Part shown: positions 30,511 to 42,090 of the stretch, piece by piece | Numbering within the stretch: the first letter of the stretch is position 1 | Layout of the letters: the number at the start of each line of letters is the position of its first letter | Assembly (NCBI GenBank): GCA_023014485.1 | Contig: JAJOZX010001737.1 | Location: 722,449 to 786,448 of the forward strand | Origin: Bathynomus jamesi | Taxonomy: Eukaryota; Arthropoda; Malacostraca; Isopoda; Cirolanidae | Direction of reading: 5' to 3' | DNA: 64,000 nt | Position numbers and translations under genes: made by a program | The notes under the pieces: model-generated | What the model saw: only the letters and a program-made list of their open reading frames with translations | Database searches by the model: none | Told to the model about the DNA's origin: nothing

Positions 30511-30902
30511 CATGGTGTCCCCGAAGTCCGGACTCGTAGGGAAAAGACATTATATTTTTAAAGTGAAACAAACACATTTCTAACGTCAGTTTTACATATT
30601 TCAGGGAAGAAAATACTCTGATGGCGCAGTATACCAATCGAGAGAAAGTGGAACTGGTATTGCTACGTGTTTCCGGGAAAAGCCAGAGGGAGACACGATC
30701 GTGAAATAACTGACGTGCCTCCCTCTGGCTTTTTCCGGAAACATGTAGCAATACCAGTTCCACCTTCTCTCGATTGGTATACCGAGCCAGAAGGGTATTT
30801 TCTTTCCTGAAATAGTAAAATTGACATTAGAAATGTGTTTGTTTCACTTAAAAAATATAATGTCTATTTTCCCTATAAGTCCAGACTTCTGGGACACCCT
30901 GT
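30511..30902. mobile_element. Fold-back mariner FB-2 (two inverted 5' ends)
   Basis: Arms at about 30511-30692 and 30721-30902 are inverted copies at roughly 90 percent identity, ending in CATGGTGTCC and GGGACACCCTG. Each arm encodes the start of a DUF4817-type mariner transposase (TNREKVELVLL, VSGKSQREARQLFH). The element thus consists of two head-to-head 5' ends with a spacer of about 28 bp. The 100-residue frame at 30461-30763 runs across the palindrome and is not a real protein. Confidence 0.88.
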
Positions 30903-31327
30903 ATATACAGAATTACGGGTCAAGAAATGCAAAAGGAAAGCGGTAGTAATTACGGAAGTTCCAGACTAACAAAGACCTGAATATCCTCTAAGTTAGCCCA
31001 AGAAATGCTTACGCTTATAGAAGCGTGTGAAACTTTACATATGGAAATAGTAGTAGTAGTAGTAGTGGTAGTAAAGTATAGGATAGACAAGGTTCCTGTT
31101 TTCCTCCAACTATTGTTAACAGACAAAAATGGTGAAAGAAGAGTATAGGAAAGTAGGAAAAAGCATAATGAATAAAATAGCTTTAGAATTCTTTCACAAC
31201 ATATATACAGTTATCGTGTACGAAGTTACTCATTAGAGGACAGTAGAAAATAAAGGATAGAATGAAAAACTACGCTACATAATTTTATTTACATTCCTGG
31301 TCTGAAGGTTTTTTTTATTTTTTTTTG
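30903..31327. other. Unremarkable DNA, no gene seen
   Basis: Contains a short (TAG)n run near 31050. Otherwise nothing I can interpret. Confidence 0.5.
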
Positions 31328-32981
31328 GAGTCGTGGCCAAAAGTATGAAATTCAATCTTTAAGGGAGTACATTTTTATTGTTGGTCTATTATTATTTAGC
31401 GGTTCCTCGTTTGGCATCGGTAATTGTTTTGATCTTTGTTGGGTATGGGTATAGATATCATAAGGTTTGGAACCATTCCAGGTTCATTTCGGATTGCCAA
31501 ACGGTTTTTATATTAGAACAAAGATCTTCGTAGGATCTTCTTCTTGCCTTCTTTTCAGAGACTTTCACTTTTAGAAGTTTGCGCAAGTTCTCAATCGGAT
31601 TGAGGTCGGGAGAGTTATCGGGCCGTTCCAAAGTTTAAATGTGGTTTTTCATTAATTGTTCTTTCATAATTTTAGCCGTGTGGCAAGGTGCGCTATCTTG
31701 CTGAAACCAGGAATATCTTCCCTCCCGCATTGCTCTCAAGGCATTTTTTTGTTCAAGGATGTTTAAATTGGAACGGGAATTCACGGTCGTTTCTTTGAAA
31801 GGGTAAAACCAGTTTCCCAGCCCCCTGGCGCCAAAACATCACCAAACTATGACCTTTGGAGGGTGTTTTCAAAATAGCAATGCGGTATTTGGAATGATGT
31901 CGTTGACTAGGTGGGAGCTTGATATACGGGTACATATTATAATTCTGATTAGATAGCATAATCTGGTTTTCGATTGTCGCTAAACAAAACCTTGTCTCGT
32001 TGTTCGGCGGCGGTCCAATGAGCATATTTCTTTGCAAAAAGGAGACTCGTCTGTTTTCCATTTTGGAGTGGTTGTTTTGCTGGCTTTCTCGCGACTAAAT
32101 TACCCTTTCCCGAAACCACCGTCGAATGGTTCTTATACTGACTGGAGTAGGACTCTCCTTCCGCGTCTGAGCACTGGTGATGAAGGGGTTGACCATTGCC
32201 TTCCTTACGATCGCATTATCAGGAATGTTACTTCGTTACCGGATGTTACTTTTGGCGCGTACTCTCCGGCCTCAAAAACCCTCTTTTTGATCTTGCACTA
32301 CTAACTCAGATTTTTGAAGTCGGGAAGCTACCCGCCTTTGACTGTAGCCTTCTTTTATAAGTACTTCCACCGGGCCTCGCTTCTCTGAGAAAATGTCCGG
32401 TTTTCTACCTAGTTTCAGCTTGTGTAAATAAGGAATTCATTTGGTAATGCGTAAAAGAGTTAAAGGAATAACTGAATTTACGGCCTTTTCTCGGGCCAAG
32501 CCAACGAAAGCAATGTTAAAATTATTGTGGTATTAACAAGAAATTGATTATTATTTATTAATGCAAACTGCGAATGCACGTATTTAAATTGTATAATAAA
32601 TTTTAAGAGTGTTGGGTTCAGATATTAATAGTTTGAAAAAATATACATAAAATTAACAATTAATTGAAAATCATAAATAATAATGTTAAAACAAATTAAA
32701 TTTATACAGAACAAAATGTATAAGCTTTATGTATTATATTGTTTAAAAATTATCGTAAAAGAAGAATGATCTCTAATTCTTCTCTCTCTTTTTTTATCAG
32801 TATGAGGATAAAAACTATTCCTATAGCAAGTTACTTTTTATTTTCATAAGGTTTAACGAGCGTTTCAATTGATAAAGCAAGGTACATTTCATAGCGAGTG
32901 TCCTCTAAAATATTGAATGCGAAATTGTAACGCAATTGACCAGAAATTTATGAGTGATTCTAAACTTTTGCCACGACTCTG
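31328..32981 (-). mobile_element. Tc1-type element with terminal repeats
   Basis: GAGTCGTGGCCAAAAGTATG at the left end and TAAACTTTTGCCACGACTCT at the right end are inverted repeats of about 20 bp. Total length is about 1.65 kb. The gene inside spans 31390-32430, and the remainder up to 32957 is AT-rich and noncoding. Confidence 0.85.
31390..32430 (-). pseudogene. Tc1-like (DD34E) transposase, broken
   Basis: The middle piece at 31753-32061 reads FCLATIENQIMLSNQNYNMY, PYIKLPPSQRHHSKYRI, KGHSLVMFWRQGAGKLV. Downstream comes SWFQQDSAPCHTAKIMKEQL with the second catalytic Asp, an in-frame stop, then RPDNSPDLNPIENLRKLLK with the catalytic Glu: 34 residues separate Asp and Glu (counting the stop), the Tc1 spacing. 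The N-terminal DNA-binding part (32080-32430) is only partly legible (EAGEYAPKVTSGNEVT). Confidence 0.82.
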
Positions 32982-33184
32982 TTAAATAGTCGTCAATTAA
33001 TCGGTGAATGCTGGGACGAATATCTCGTATGAATTATACGATATATATATTACTTACTCCCTCGCACCAGAATTTAGCGAAGAAAAGGGGCACTGATACA
33101 GAGAATTTTCCAACCCTGTTAGTAGCAGCAGCCATTGATTAGTATTACAAACTCCTCGTCCTCCTCGCCTTTCACTTCCTCTTC

Positions 33185-33186
<2 letters not shown>

Positions 33187-33259
<73 letters not shown>
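33187..33259. repeat. (GA)36 microsatellite
   Basis: About 73 bp of pure GA alternation. Reading frames of Arg-Glu or Leu-Ser repeats across it are artefacts. Confidence 0.97.
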
Positions 33260-33261
<2 letters not shown>

Positions 33262-33594
33262 ATACCAAGAATTTCACAGACCAAGATAAACAATTCACAA
33301 CCTATACGATACGATAACGTATGTGCAAACCAGGAACTTCTGAACATTTAATTTTTCATTGTAAAACTATGAAATTATGGTCCTATTATAGCTAAAATTA
33401 AATGTCACAATTTTCTTAAAAATTTCTACAATACAACACTCGTAGTTAGTATCCCAAAGCTTTGACTCCGAGAGAGTCCAGCCTTACATCCAGGGCACGG
33501 GAGATGTAGATATGTAGGTAGGTGTCAAAGCACCAGGACCCAAAGTCAAAAGTAGCGCAGGGCCCGTGATTCCTCTCCCGGGCCTTGCTTACAT

Positions 33595-33935
33595 CCGATC
33601 CACTTGACATTCTATCAATAAGTATAGTGTGGGATAGATTAAGTTAGGTTAGGTTCAGTTAGTTTTTCAGTGTCGATTGTTTGGTCTTGTCGACGAAATG
33701 GATATAAGTCCCGAGCGTCCACTTCTGAGAATTTCCGGCCTTACGTCACCTGGTCGACTTGACATTCTATCGACGAGTTATTATTAGGTTCAAGGAACCT
33801 ATTTGTTATTCGTTATTCCTGATCGATTTGACATTCTATCGACAAGTTATTGTTAGGTTAGGTTTAGTTAGGTTTTTGGAGTGTCGGTGGTCGACGAAAT
33901 GAGTATAGGTCCAGAATTTCCACCGCTGTGATACC
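33595..33935. repeat. Diverged direct repeats with GTTAGGTT motifs
   Basis: TTGACATTCTATC followed by a GA(C)(A/G)AGTTA-type word occurs near 33605, 33763 and 33829. Units 1 and 3 continue into GTTAGGTTAGGTT and later GTCGACGAAATG. Imperfect tandem structure with spacing of about 160, 66 and 226 bp. Confidence 0.75.
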
Positions 33936-34288
33936 AGACCCGACCAGCGCCTCCTACTATATTGACGAGTTAAAGGAAACATTATCGCCCACCCCAACCA
34001 ACTTCACCCGCAGGCCTCCTTTATAGGCTTCTTTGGAGGTTGCACCTCAGAGCATTCTCATAGTGACAACACTCAGTGCTTCACAATCAGACCAGGCCGC
34101 AAACTCATACTACATTTACCCAAAAAAGGATATCGCTGTTTCTTTATCCAAAAATAAACGCTAAATACGTAGCAGAGTAACCTTCCTTTAAATTTAATCA
34201 GCTATTCCAAGGTTTTGACTCACGAGATCAAGAAAATGAAGAAGTGGAAAACAGTCTCATACAAATTCATGATTCTTCATTGGTCTTG

Positions 34289-34290
<2 letters not shown>

Positions 34291-34330
<40 letters not shown>
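34291..34330. repeat. (CA)20 microsatellite
   Basis: Forty bases of CA alternation. Confidence 0.96.
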
Positions 34331-34335
<5 letters not shown>

Positions 34336-34371
34336 TGAATTTTAAATAGCTAACATTATATATATATATAT

Positions 34372-34464
34372 ACAAGGTGGTCCAGAGATCCTAGTTCATT
34401 TTCACTAAATCTCATTTCACTTCACTAACTCTCATATCTCATGAGGCAGGACTTTTGGACCGCC

Positions 34465-34465
<1 letters not shown>
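34372..34465. mobile_element. Ultra-short MITE (TIR pair) between two (AT)n tracts
   Basis: AAGGTGGTCCAGAGATCC on the left and GGACTTTTGGACCGCCAT on the right are approximate inverted ends with about 60 bp between. AT alternation flanks both sides (34354-34370 and 34465-34518), consistent with insertion at TA. Confidence 0.6.

Positions 34466-34518
<53 letters not shown>
34465..34518. repeat. (AT)n microsatellite
   Basis: About 54 bp of AT alternation on the right of the mini-element at 34372. Confidence 0.95.
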
Positions 34519-34522
<4 letters not shown>

Positions 34523-34910
34523 CTGTTATATACTTGGAAACTGCTTAAATGTTTATATAATCATACTATACAAGGCAAACATCATTTTAATATTGGCAGG
34601 TATTAAACCAGGTGCTAAAACAGGTGTCAGTAATCACGAGGTATGAACCGTGCCAGGTGTAAATGGTGTGTATAAGGTGCCAAACGGTGCCACATACAAA
34701 ATGATGAAAATAGGATAGCTAATATATGTATACTTTATATACTGATATTGTAAAAAAAACTTGGATAGGAATTAACAATATATATATATATATATATATA
34801 TATTACTGCAAGTCGTGCCAAGAGGGTAAATAAATTGTATCATTAAATTATCATATTGTTAAATTAATTGTTCTGTGATCTTTTGTGCAATCAAAATTTT
34901 TAGATGAATT

Positions 34911-34932
34911 TATCTATCTATCTATCTATCTA

Positions 34933-34964
<32 letters not shown>
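34911..34964. repeat. Compound (TATC)n(TC)n microsatellite
   Basis: Seven TATC units followed by about 13 TC units. Further AT tracts lie at 34778-34803 and 35017-35030. Confidence 0.95.
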
Positions 34965-34968
<4 letters not shown>

Positions 34969-35287
34969 ATATATGTACATATATGTGTGTGTGCGTGCAT
35001 ACACCTGCTAATCTTATATATATATATATATTTATTTATTTATTTTGTTTGTCTCTGTGTTTGTACATGTGCGTGTCCTGATCTGAGTGTAGTCTGTGGC
35101 CTTCTTCATGGTTGAGGGTACTCGAATGGTTACCGGCCTCGTCATGCGATGGAGACGCGTTCCTAAATGCAGTCATTACGAACAACAGACAGACAGACAG
35201 AGAGACACAAGACCCGTCTCCTGAAACCTCGTCAAATTCCTTCGAGAAGGGGAGAAGCGAAATGTATTTTCTACAAATATGCCATCT

Positions 35288-35289
<2 letters not shown>

Positions 35290-35340
<51 letters not shown>
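35290..35340. repeat. Compound (TC)n(TA)n microsatellite
   Basis: TC alternation for about 22 bp, then TA for about 28 bp. Confidence 0.95.
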
Positions 35341-35343
<3 letters not shown>

Positions 35344-35369
35344 CGTTTCCTTGGGTGATGAAATGTCGC

Positions 35370-35465
35370 CAGGTTGTTAATTTTTATCCTGTCGTAGCCT
35401 ATCTAATGTTTAGTGCCGCGCCTCCGAGTAAGGAGGGTCCGAGTTCGAATCTTGGTAAGGAGTAA
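35370..35465 (+). other. tRNA-like B-box segment, possible SINE head
   Basis: TTAGTGCCGCGCCTCCGAG followed by GTCCGAGTTCGAATCTTGG. The T-arm-like box is good but no acceptor stem is seen. Could be a SINE fragment. Confidence 0.35.
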
Positions 35466-35649
35466 ATTTTGCATATATATATGTATGTATGTATGTTATA
35501 CCTTAAGTCATGAGTTGAAACGCAGTTATAAGAAAAGAGTTAAAAAAAAAGGGCTCACTACATGCCTTGTTTATTTCCTAAATTATAGTACATAGATTAT
35601 AGAATAGAGAAAAAGTATTTTGTGTGAGCTCCTCTTGTGCGGATGTTGG

Positions 35650-36560
35650 TTTTTCATTTTGAAGGTATCAAGTCAACCAGAACCTGCGTAGCCTTTTAAT
35701 AGCTGTTATACGTTATTTTGAATGGAGATTACACCAAAGGACCCGTGGGCTTGTTCGCTTCCCCTTTAAGACATATTCCACTAAAGTTTCATTCGGTTTA
35801 GATCGGGACTTTTTGGTCGAAACTTCTTCAGCATTTACGTCTTCCTGATCTATTGCCGCCTATCTAAGTACGCCTTGTTGAGATTTTGATCACTCTCCTG
35901 CCGGAAAATGAATCCCATCTTAATTGAATGTACTCCAATTGACAGCTGAACCAGAATTCTCTGGTTATTCGTCGTATCCCTGTTCCCATCGACTTTTACA
36001 GTATCTCCCACTCCAACTGAACTGATGCAACTCCAAACTGCGACGGAACTACTATCATATTTCACATTCTTACTGATACGGTTAGATTGAAACTTTTCAT
36101 CACTATACCGTCTCTCACAAACCCACAACTTTTGTTTCTAATACGTTCAGTTTCGGTCCCCATCTCTCCAATAAACGTTTTTCTGTTCATCACGTGAATT
36201 TTTATGTTCTTTTGAGAAGTCGGGCTTCTCGTTCTTATTCAAATCATTAACATACAGCTTTCTGACAGCAACGTGTCCCAGTGGACCACGCTCTTCGAGC
36301 CTTCTTTTCACAGTGGACACGCTTACAGCAATTCCGTGGTCCTCCTGAATCGTTGCGCGCACAATATTTCTGGAGATGTCTTTAAGCTATTTGGTATGGA
36401 ATCTCTGATTAACGCGACCCTGCCGCAGCAGTTATTCTACGGTGACCATGTCTGCTACGAGTAGCCAAACTGCCATTTTCCTACACCCATTATATGATCT
36501 TTAAAGCGCTCCTTTCCATATTTTGAGCCTCATTTCAATTTCTCTTTGGCTGTGTGTGAC
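35650..36560 (-). pseudogene. Tc1-like transposase, dead family T, copy 1
   Basis: Read leftward from about 36560. NIVRATIQEDHGIAVSVSTV, KRRLEERGPLGHVAVRKLYV and NEKPDFSKEHKN form the HTH_Tc3-type N-terminus (36147-36400). FQSNRISKNVKYDSSSVAVW, SCISSVGVGDTVKVDGN and NNQRILVQLSIGVHSIKMGF come next (35850-36080), then a ruined FIFRQESDQN where the second Asp would lie. The first catalytic region is destroyed by an insertion (GGGGACCGAAACTGAACG). The inverted copy at 41125-42090 has the same lesion. Confidence 0.85.
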
Positions 36561-37022
36561 CCTGATTTTGAAGAGTGGATATTTAGGCTGTTGATTCACG
36601 CGTTAAATCTCCGATGTTCATTTCTTGGTGCCGAGGATTAATAGACATTTTCCTAAAATATCCAGAAAACGCAAGATGATTCCGAAGCAGTGTTTTATTA
36701 CCTGATAGCGGATGTGGCCTCTTATAAGTATTAAAATAATAAAGTAAGAATAATAAATTCTGTTTAACGTATGTAATTATCGTACCAAACTTATAAATTG
36801 TTGAAACTGCGCAAGAAACACCTGAATAGACTTCTCCACCATTTATCACTCGTATTAATGCGATATAAATAGTTTTGTGGGTCATGAAAGGGTTTCGCTC
36901 TTAAAAGATCATTATTTTTTACCTAAACTAACTCGTATTCAATTGATTTGTTCCATTTGTTACATCTCTATAGGTTTATATGCATAAAAAAAGAAACTGG
37001 ACTCAGATAGACTTATAACCCC

Positions 37023-37024
<2 letters not shown>

Positions 37025-37108
<84 letters not shown>
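37025..37108. repeat. Compound (AC)n(AT)n microsatellite
   Basis: AC alternation 37025-37063 runs into AT alternation to 37108, followed by ACACAC. Confidence 0.96.
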
Positions 37109-37117
<9 letters not shown>

Positions 37118-37517
37118 AGTATATATTGCGTATAAACAGGCTCCCATGCGAGTGCCTCAAGAACTCAAGAAGCGAGTGTTGCTTGACTCTGGGCATTCCG
37201 TGTAATAAAGATAGTGTGCAAAAACTGTATGAATGAGTTAAGTGCCCGTATACCCACCTAAAATGAATTCATCATTCTTGTTAGGGGCATCGCGCGTTGC
37301 GCGGGCATTTTTTTAATAAGCCAATTTGGGCGATCATATAACCTTTGATCAACGTACTCGTGTAGCAACGCGGGTATGATGAATGGGCATGAATTACCAT
37401 TTCTTTGAGAAAGACGTAAAATTGGGCATCGAGTGAGTGAAGAAAGAGAGAGGGAGGGAAAGAGGTGATGCCCGGGGTCACGCTGTATTTCAATTACGGA
37501 TTGATTAAGTGGTTTAG

Positions 37518-37519
<2 letters not shown>

Positions 37520-37593
<74 letters not shown>
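37520..37593. repeat. (AG)37 microsatellite
   Basis: About 74 bp of pure AG alternation. Confidence 0.97.
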
Positions 37594-37599
<6 letters not shown>

Positions 37600-38349
37600 C
37601 TAGAAATAAATCGCTTTAACAAGTGTTGTGGAAATGAGAACACCTGAAATTTAAACAAATCGTAAACATGAATGGTAATTTCATTTCGATTTAAAAAATC
37701 TTTATTTAGAAAAGAATACAAATGACAGAGTTTTAAAATTTTAGATATTTGATACATTATAATATATTCACAGTACTCCAATCTGAATATGCTGCTCAGC
37801 TGGAAGCATGGAGGCTTTATAGGCAAAGGTTTTGCCGAGATCGACGGTTAAATACTCTATGAAACGTACCCAACTGAAAATGTTTACTGTCACTGCTGGT
37901 TTATCCTCGAAACAGCTTAAGAACGTAGTGTTGGAAAGTCTTTACAATAATACTAATAATCAGAAAGAAAGAAAGAAACCAAAACAATTGAAAGAAAAAA
38001 AGGTGAAGATAAATGAGGTATAAAACAAAAAAAAAAAGAAAGAAAAATCAACAGTGAAAAGAAAAAATGAGTGAAAACACACACACACACACACACAATA
38101 GCAAATACATGAAATAAAAACCCGTATCGAAAACTGAGGCTTCATAGAGAGAGAGAGAGCCAATAGAAAACCATGACACTCTTAATACAAAAAAGCCATC
38201 CCATACCCCCAAACCAACCAATACCCCAAAATCAACCATGAGACACCATTTGAAATGAGGTCTAAAAAAGAAGTACCTTTTTCATGGCACAATAACGCTA
38301 TAAGCGCTGGCACTGGATAAGGGCCAAAAATCCTTCGTCTCGACACCCA

Positions 38350-39600
38350 AGAATGTTTGGGGGTGGGAGGGGAGTGCCAGGGGGTGCGAGGGGAGGTGAT
38401 GGGGTAATATGAGGGAGAAAAGGGGAAAAGTTAATAATAAGTGAGAGAAGACTAATGTAAGGAAGAGGGTGAGGGCAGAAGGAGTCTCAATAATGGCAGA
38501 AGCAGAAACGATGTATATTTCGAGTTTTTAATTTAGAACGCAGAAATGAGTTTACTAAACTCAGATTAGAGGAGTTCAGTAGAAGAATTTAATTGGAAGT
38601 TTTTTAAACATTTTTTCTATTTTATATAAAGAAGAAATTAATTAGTACCTTATTTGTTATAAGTTCATTAAAATGGAAAAAATAAGAAATGAGTTCGCTA
38701 AATTCGAGTTAGGAGTTTGTTGAGAGTTTGATTGATGCGAGTTTATGAACTTTTTAATTATACCCAGTAAATCGAATGTTATTTTTTATTTTTAGTTTTC
38801 AAACTTTTTACTGAGTTAAAAAATTTTTTTTTTGCGGCACTCGTGTCATGAGTTTAATAATATTTTAGAAAGAGTTCGGTCCAGTTGTTTTTATTTCATA
38901 TTTGGCGCGTCATGGAAATAAACTTATTCAAACGCGAATACTACTAATAAATAATACCGTCTTTGGTCTCATTAAACTCGTTTTCTGAGGATCCTGGGAT
39001 CGATTCCTCAGTAGAATCCGAAGTCCGAACTGATTTTCAGTGCAAGAGCCAGTCATGGTGGAATCGGTGGGTTCAACCCATATATATTATATGAATTAAA
39101 GAGAGTAGTAGTAGTTCAGAAAATAGCATACTTTACCATCCATGATTAACGTATTTATTCGGAAGAAGTAAAAAAGTATAACGTACATAAACTTTCTCTC
39201 GCCAGCCATTGTTTGTAGGAAAAAGTGTCGAAGGTAGAGGTATAGGAGAGTTAGAAAAGAATATTGAATGGAAATAGTTTAGAGTACATTCACGCCACGC
39301 ATACCTTTATTCCCTATACTGAAATACTGGTCAGGAATAGGATAAAAACACCGTATACTATATGAAATTAATATGCACAATGCATAATTTAAGGATTTTT
39401 TCTAACCTAAGGAAGTTTGGAACTATAAATTCACCGTTACATCATTTCGTCTCGGGATTATCATGCGTGCGGTCAAGTCATACCCACATTCAAACACTAA
39501 AAAAATACCCCTATTTAATTTAACGTGTTAAGCGTCCTTTTTTTCACTTTTTTACGCGCAGATAGGCGATATAACTCGTAGATAACGCTTAGGAGGTTAA
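38350..39600. other. AT-rich DNA with weak duplication, no gene seen
   Basis: Near 38545-38590 and 38690-38735 two stretches share GAAATGAGTT(T/C)(A/G)CTAAA followed by (A/G)GAGTT words, a diverged duplication about 145 bp apart. No reading frame of interest. Confidence 0.45.
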
Positions 39601-39611
39601 ATAAATTTAAA

Positions 39612-39758
39612 TTTGGTTTGGATTTTAGACTAACAAAGTAATGTGTTCAAAATTATGAGGTCCATTTTTGTTAAAATTGAACTAAATAAATTATGTTATT
39701 TGGAAATAAGTTTTGTTTTGATTAAATACAGTACTTTATTAGTCTAAAATCAAAACAA
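39612..39758. repeat. Inverted repeat with 28-bp arms
   Basis: TTTGGATTTTAGACTAACAA on the left and TTATTAGTCTAAAATCAAAA on the right are inverted, about 90 bp apart. It directly adjoins the larger palindrome at 39764. Confidence 0.7.
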
Positions 39759-39763
39759 AGTTT

Positions 39764-40016
39764 GGTACTTTCCTGTTATCTCGGACCCCAGACTTTTTGC
39801 CGAAAATATCACAACTTAACCTAACCAGTTGTCAAGGGCATACAGTTGACTTAACAGGAAAGCACCAATTTTTCGTTATTATTAATAATCTTTTAAAGTC
39901 TCATTATGGACATACAAGAAATACGGTTAGGTGAACTGTATGCCCTTGACAATTGGTTAGGTTAAGTCGTGATATTTTCGGCAAAAAGTCTGGGGTCCGG
40001 GATAACAGGAAAGTAC
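39764..40016. mobile_element. Fold-back element FB-5 with 87-bp arms
   Basis: Arms 39764-39850 and 39929-40016 match inversely with only a few differences: ACTTTCCTGTTATC, GGACCCCAGACTTTTTGCCG, CTTAACCTAACCA, GTCAAGGGCATACAGTT. The inner part of each arm resembles the interior of FB-4 (27855-27900), so the two are related families. Confidence 0.88.
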
Positions 40017-40225
40017 TCAAAGTTTTTGTTTAAAAAAAAAGGGTTTTCTTGGATGAATCATTAATTCCGATAAACTATATATTGTAAATCTCATACGAGC
40101 CCGTAACGAGCTCAAACTGTGTTAGGGATAAAAAAAATGCTACCTGTCAAGCCGCTCATGGTCGAATCAGTGGGTATGAGCCATGTTACCAAAGGGGTGA
40201 AAACCGGGATTTAATATACTATGTA

Positions 40226-40628
40226 CAGGGTGGGCCGTAAGTTTCCATACATAGGAAAATTTAAATACGTGCGTCGGTATTTGGATCAGCAGTTTCCGGA
40301 TGCTTGGATTGGTCGGCGTGGTCCTGTGGAGTGGCCTCCCAGATCCCCAGATCTCACCCCCCTTGATTTCTATCTTTTGGGGCACTTGAAGGCCATGGTG
40401 TTTCAGGAAAAGATACGAGACATAAATCATCTAAAGGAACGTATCACCAACGCCATTACAAGCATAACGTCAACTGTGCTAATGCGTGTTCATCAACAGT
40501 GGGGAACACGTATTGAAATGTGTTTTCAAAACAATGGCAACCATGTAGAGCATATTATATAAATAAAAATGGTTGTCCATAAAAAAATGTTTATTTTTCC
40601 TATGTATGGAAACTTACGGCCCACCCTG
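40226..40628 (+). mobile_element. Mariner deletion derivative with perfect 34-bp TIRs
   Basis: 40226-40259 and 40595-40628 are exact reverse complements over 34 bp (CAGGGTGGGCCGTAAGTTTC..). TA flanks both ends (40224-40225 and 40629-40630). Total 403 bp. It keeps only the last third of the transposase. Perfect ends suggest recent movement, driven from a source elsewhere. Confidence 0.95.
40250..40562 (+). pseudogene. Mariner transposase C-terminal fragment
   Basis: In-frame from inside the left terminal repeat to a stop at 40562: VRRYLDQQFPDAWIGRRGPV, then EWPPRSPDLTPLDFYLLGHL with the third catalytic Asp (residue 49 of the frame opening at 40221), then MVFQEKIRDINHLKERITNA and the terminal FQNNGNHVEHII. 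No frameshift in this part. The first two catalytic residues and both DNA-binding helices are deleted. The ATG at 40221 lies outside the element, so it is not a natural start. Confidence 0.9.
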
Positions 40629-41124
40629 TACATATAAAGGCGAACAAACTTAGGGATTTCAGATTAGTCTTAGAAATAAATGATTAATTAATCATGGTGG
40701 GGGGGGGGGAATCACATTAAACACAAATTACAAAAAAAAAAGACGCATTAAACATTTTAAGGAAATGAAGCATTGCGATAAAGCGACATAATCTTCGTGC
40801 GCGGAAACAAACTAACAAATTGAAGCAAACGTGGAACAAACTAACCAAATATAACGCAATTTATATACCACAATATACTGATCTTTTGAGCAAAAAACCT
40901 TTGTCTCACAGAGTTATTACGTCAGCATTGACACCAATATGATGCGGAACAGCTTGGTTAAATGCTCTTTATGATATCACCAATTGCGTAAGTTTGGAAG
41001 GAACCTTACATTTGCCACGTAAACTTTATTACTCCTTTTACTTTTTTGTTTTAATTATAATTACATTTTATTTTACAATTATAATAATTATACTTACGCG
41101 AGACCAGATGAGGTAACATTTAAT

Positions 41125-42090
41125 AAAAATTGGGATCACACACAACCAAAGAGAAATTGAAATGAGGCTCAAAATATCGAAAGGAGCGCTTCAACGAAGA
41201 TCTTTTGATGGTTGTGAAAAATGGCAATTTGGCTTCTCGTAACGGACAAGGTCATCGTAGAATAACTGCTGCGAGGAAGGGTCGCGTTAATCAGAGATTC
41301 CATACCAAATAGCTTAAAGACATCTCCAGAAATATTGTGCGCGCAACGATTCAGGAGGACCACGGAATTGCTGTAAACGCGTCCACTGTGAAAAGAAGGC
41401 TCGAAGAACGTGATCTACTGGGACACGTTGCTGTCGGAAAGCTGTATGTTAGTGATTTCAATAAGAACGAGAAGCCCGACTTCTCAAAATAACAAAAATT
41501 CGCGTGATGAAGAGAAAAACGTTTATTGGAGAGATGGGGACCGAAACTGAACGTATTAGAAACAAAAGTTGCGGGTTTGTGAGAGACGGTACATAGTGAT
41601 GAAAAGTTTCAATCTAACCGTATCAGTAAGAATGTGAAATATGATAGTAGTTCCGTCGCAGTGTGGAGTTGCATCAGTTCAGTTGGAGTGAGAGATACTG
41701 TAAAAGTCGATGGGAACAGGGATACGACGAATAACCAGAAAATTCTGGTTCAGCACGCGCTGTCAATTGGAGTTCATTTAATTGAGAGGGAAGTCATCTT
41801 TCAGCGAGACAACACCCGAAAACCTACTGCAATATCCTAAATGAGGCATACTTACATTGAAGCGAGAGCAGATTGGAAGGGATCAAGTGTTAAAGTTCCC
41901 ACTAGAAAGTCCCGAAATGAACACCATTGAACATCCATGACTGAAGTTGCGGGAAGAATTAAAAAATGGTCTCAAAAGTAAAGCCAACAACAGGACCCTT
42001 TAGTATATTGTTCATTCATAATGGCAAGCAATTCCTTCGAGATACGAATTCATCATCCGTGCTCGAGGAAGTTACACTAAATATTGACTG
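41125..42090 (+). pseudogene. Tc1-like transposase, dead family T, copy 2
   Basis: Same family as 35650-36560 but in the opposite orientation. CAAAGAGAAATTGAAATGAG opens it, then NIVRATIQEDHGIAVNASTV, KRRLEERDLLGHVAVGKLYV, NEKPDFSK, a stop, the shared lesion GGGGACCGAAACTGAACG (about 41537), FQSNRISKNVKYDSSSVAVW (41605-41665) and HALSIGVHLIEREVIFQRDN (catalytic Asp in QRDN) to about 41840. Beyond that LKFPLESPEMNTIEHP-like sequence is readable near 41890-41935. Confidence 0.85.

Noticed and set aside
30461..30763. 100-residue minus-strand frame crossing the palindrome FB-2
   Set aside because: Only its first 21 residues resemble transposase. The rest is the same DNA read through the opposite arm.
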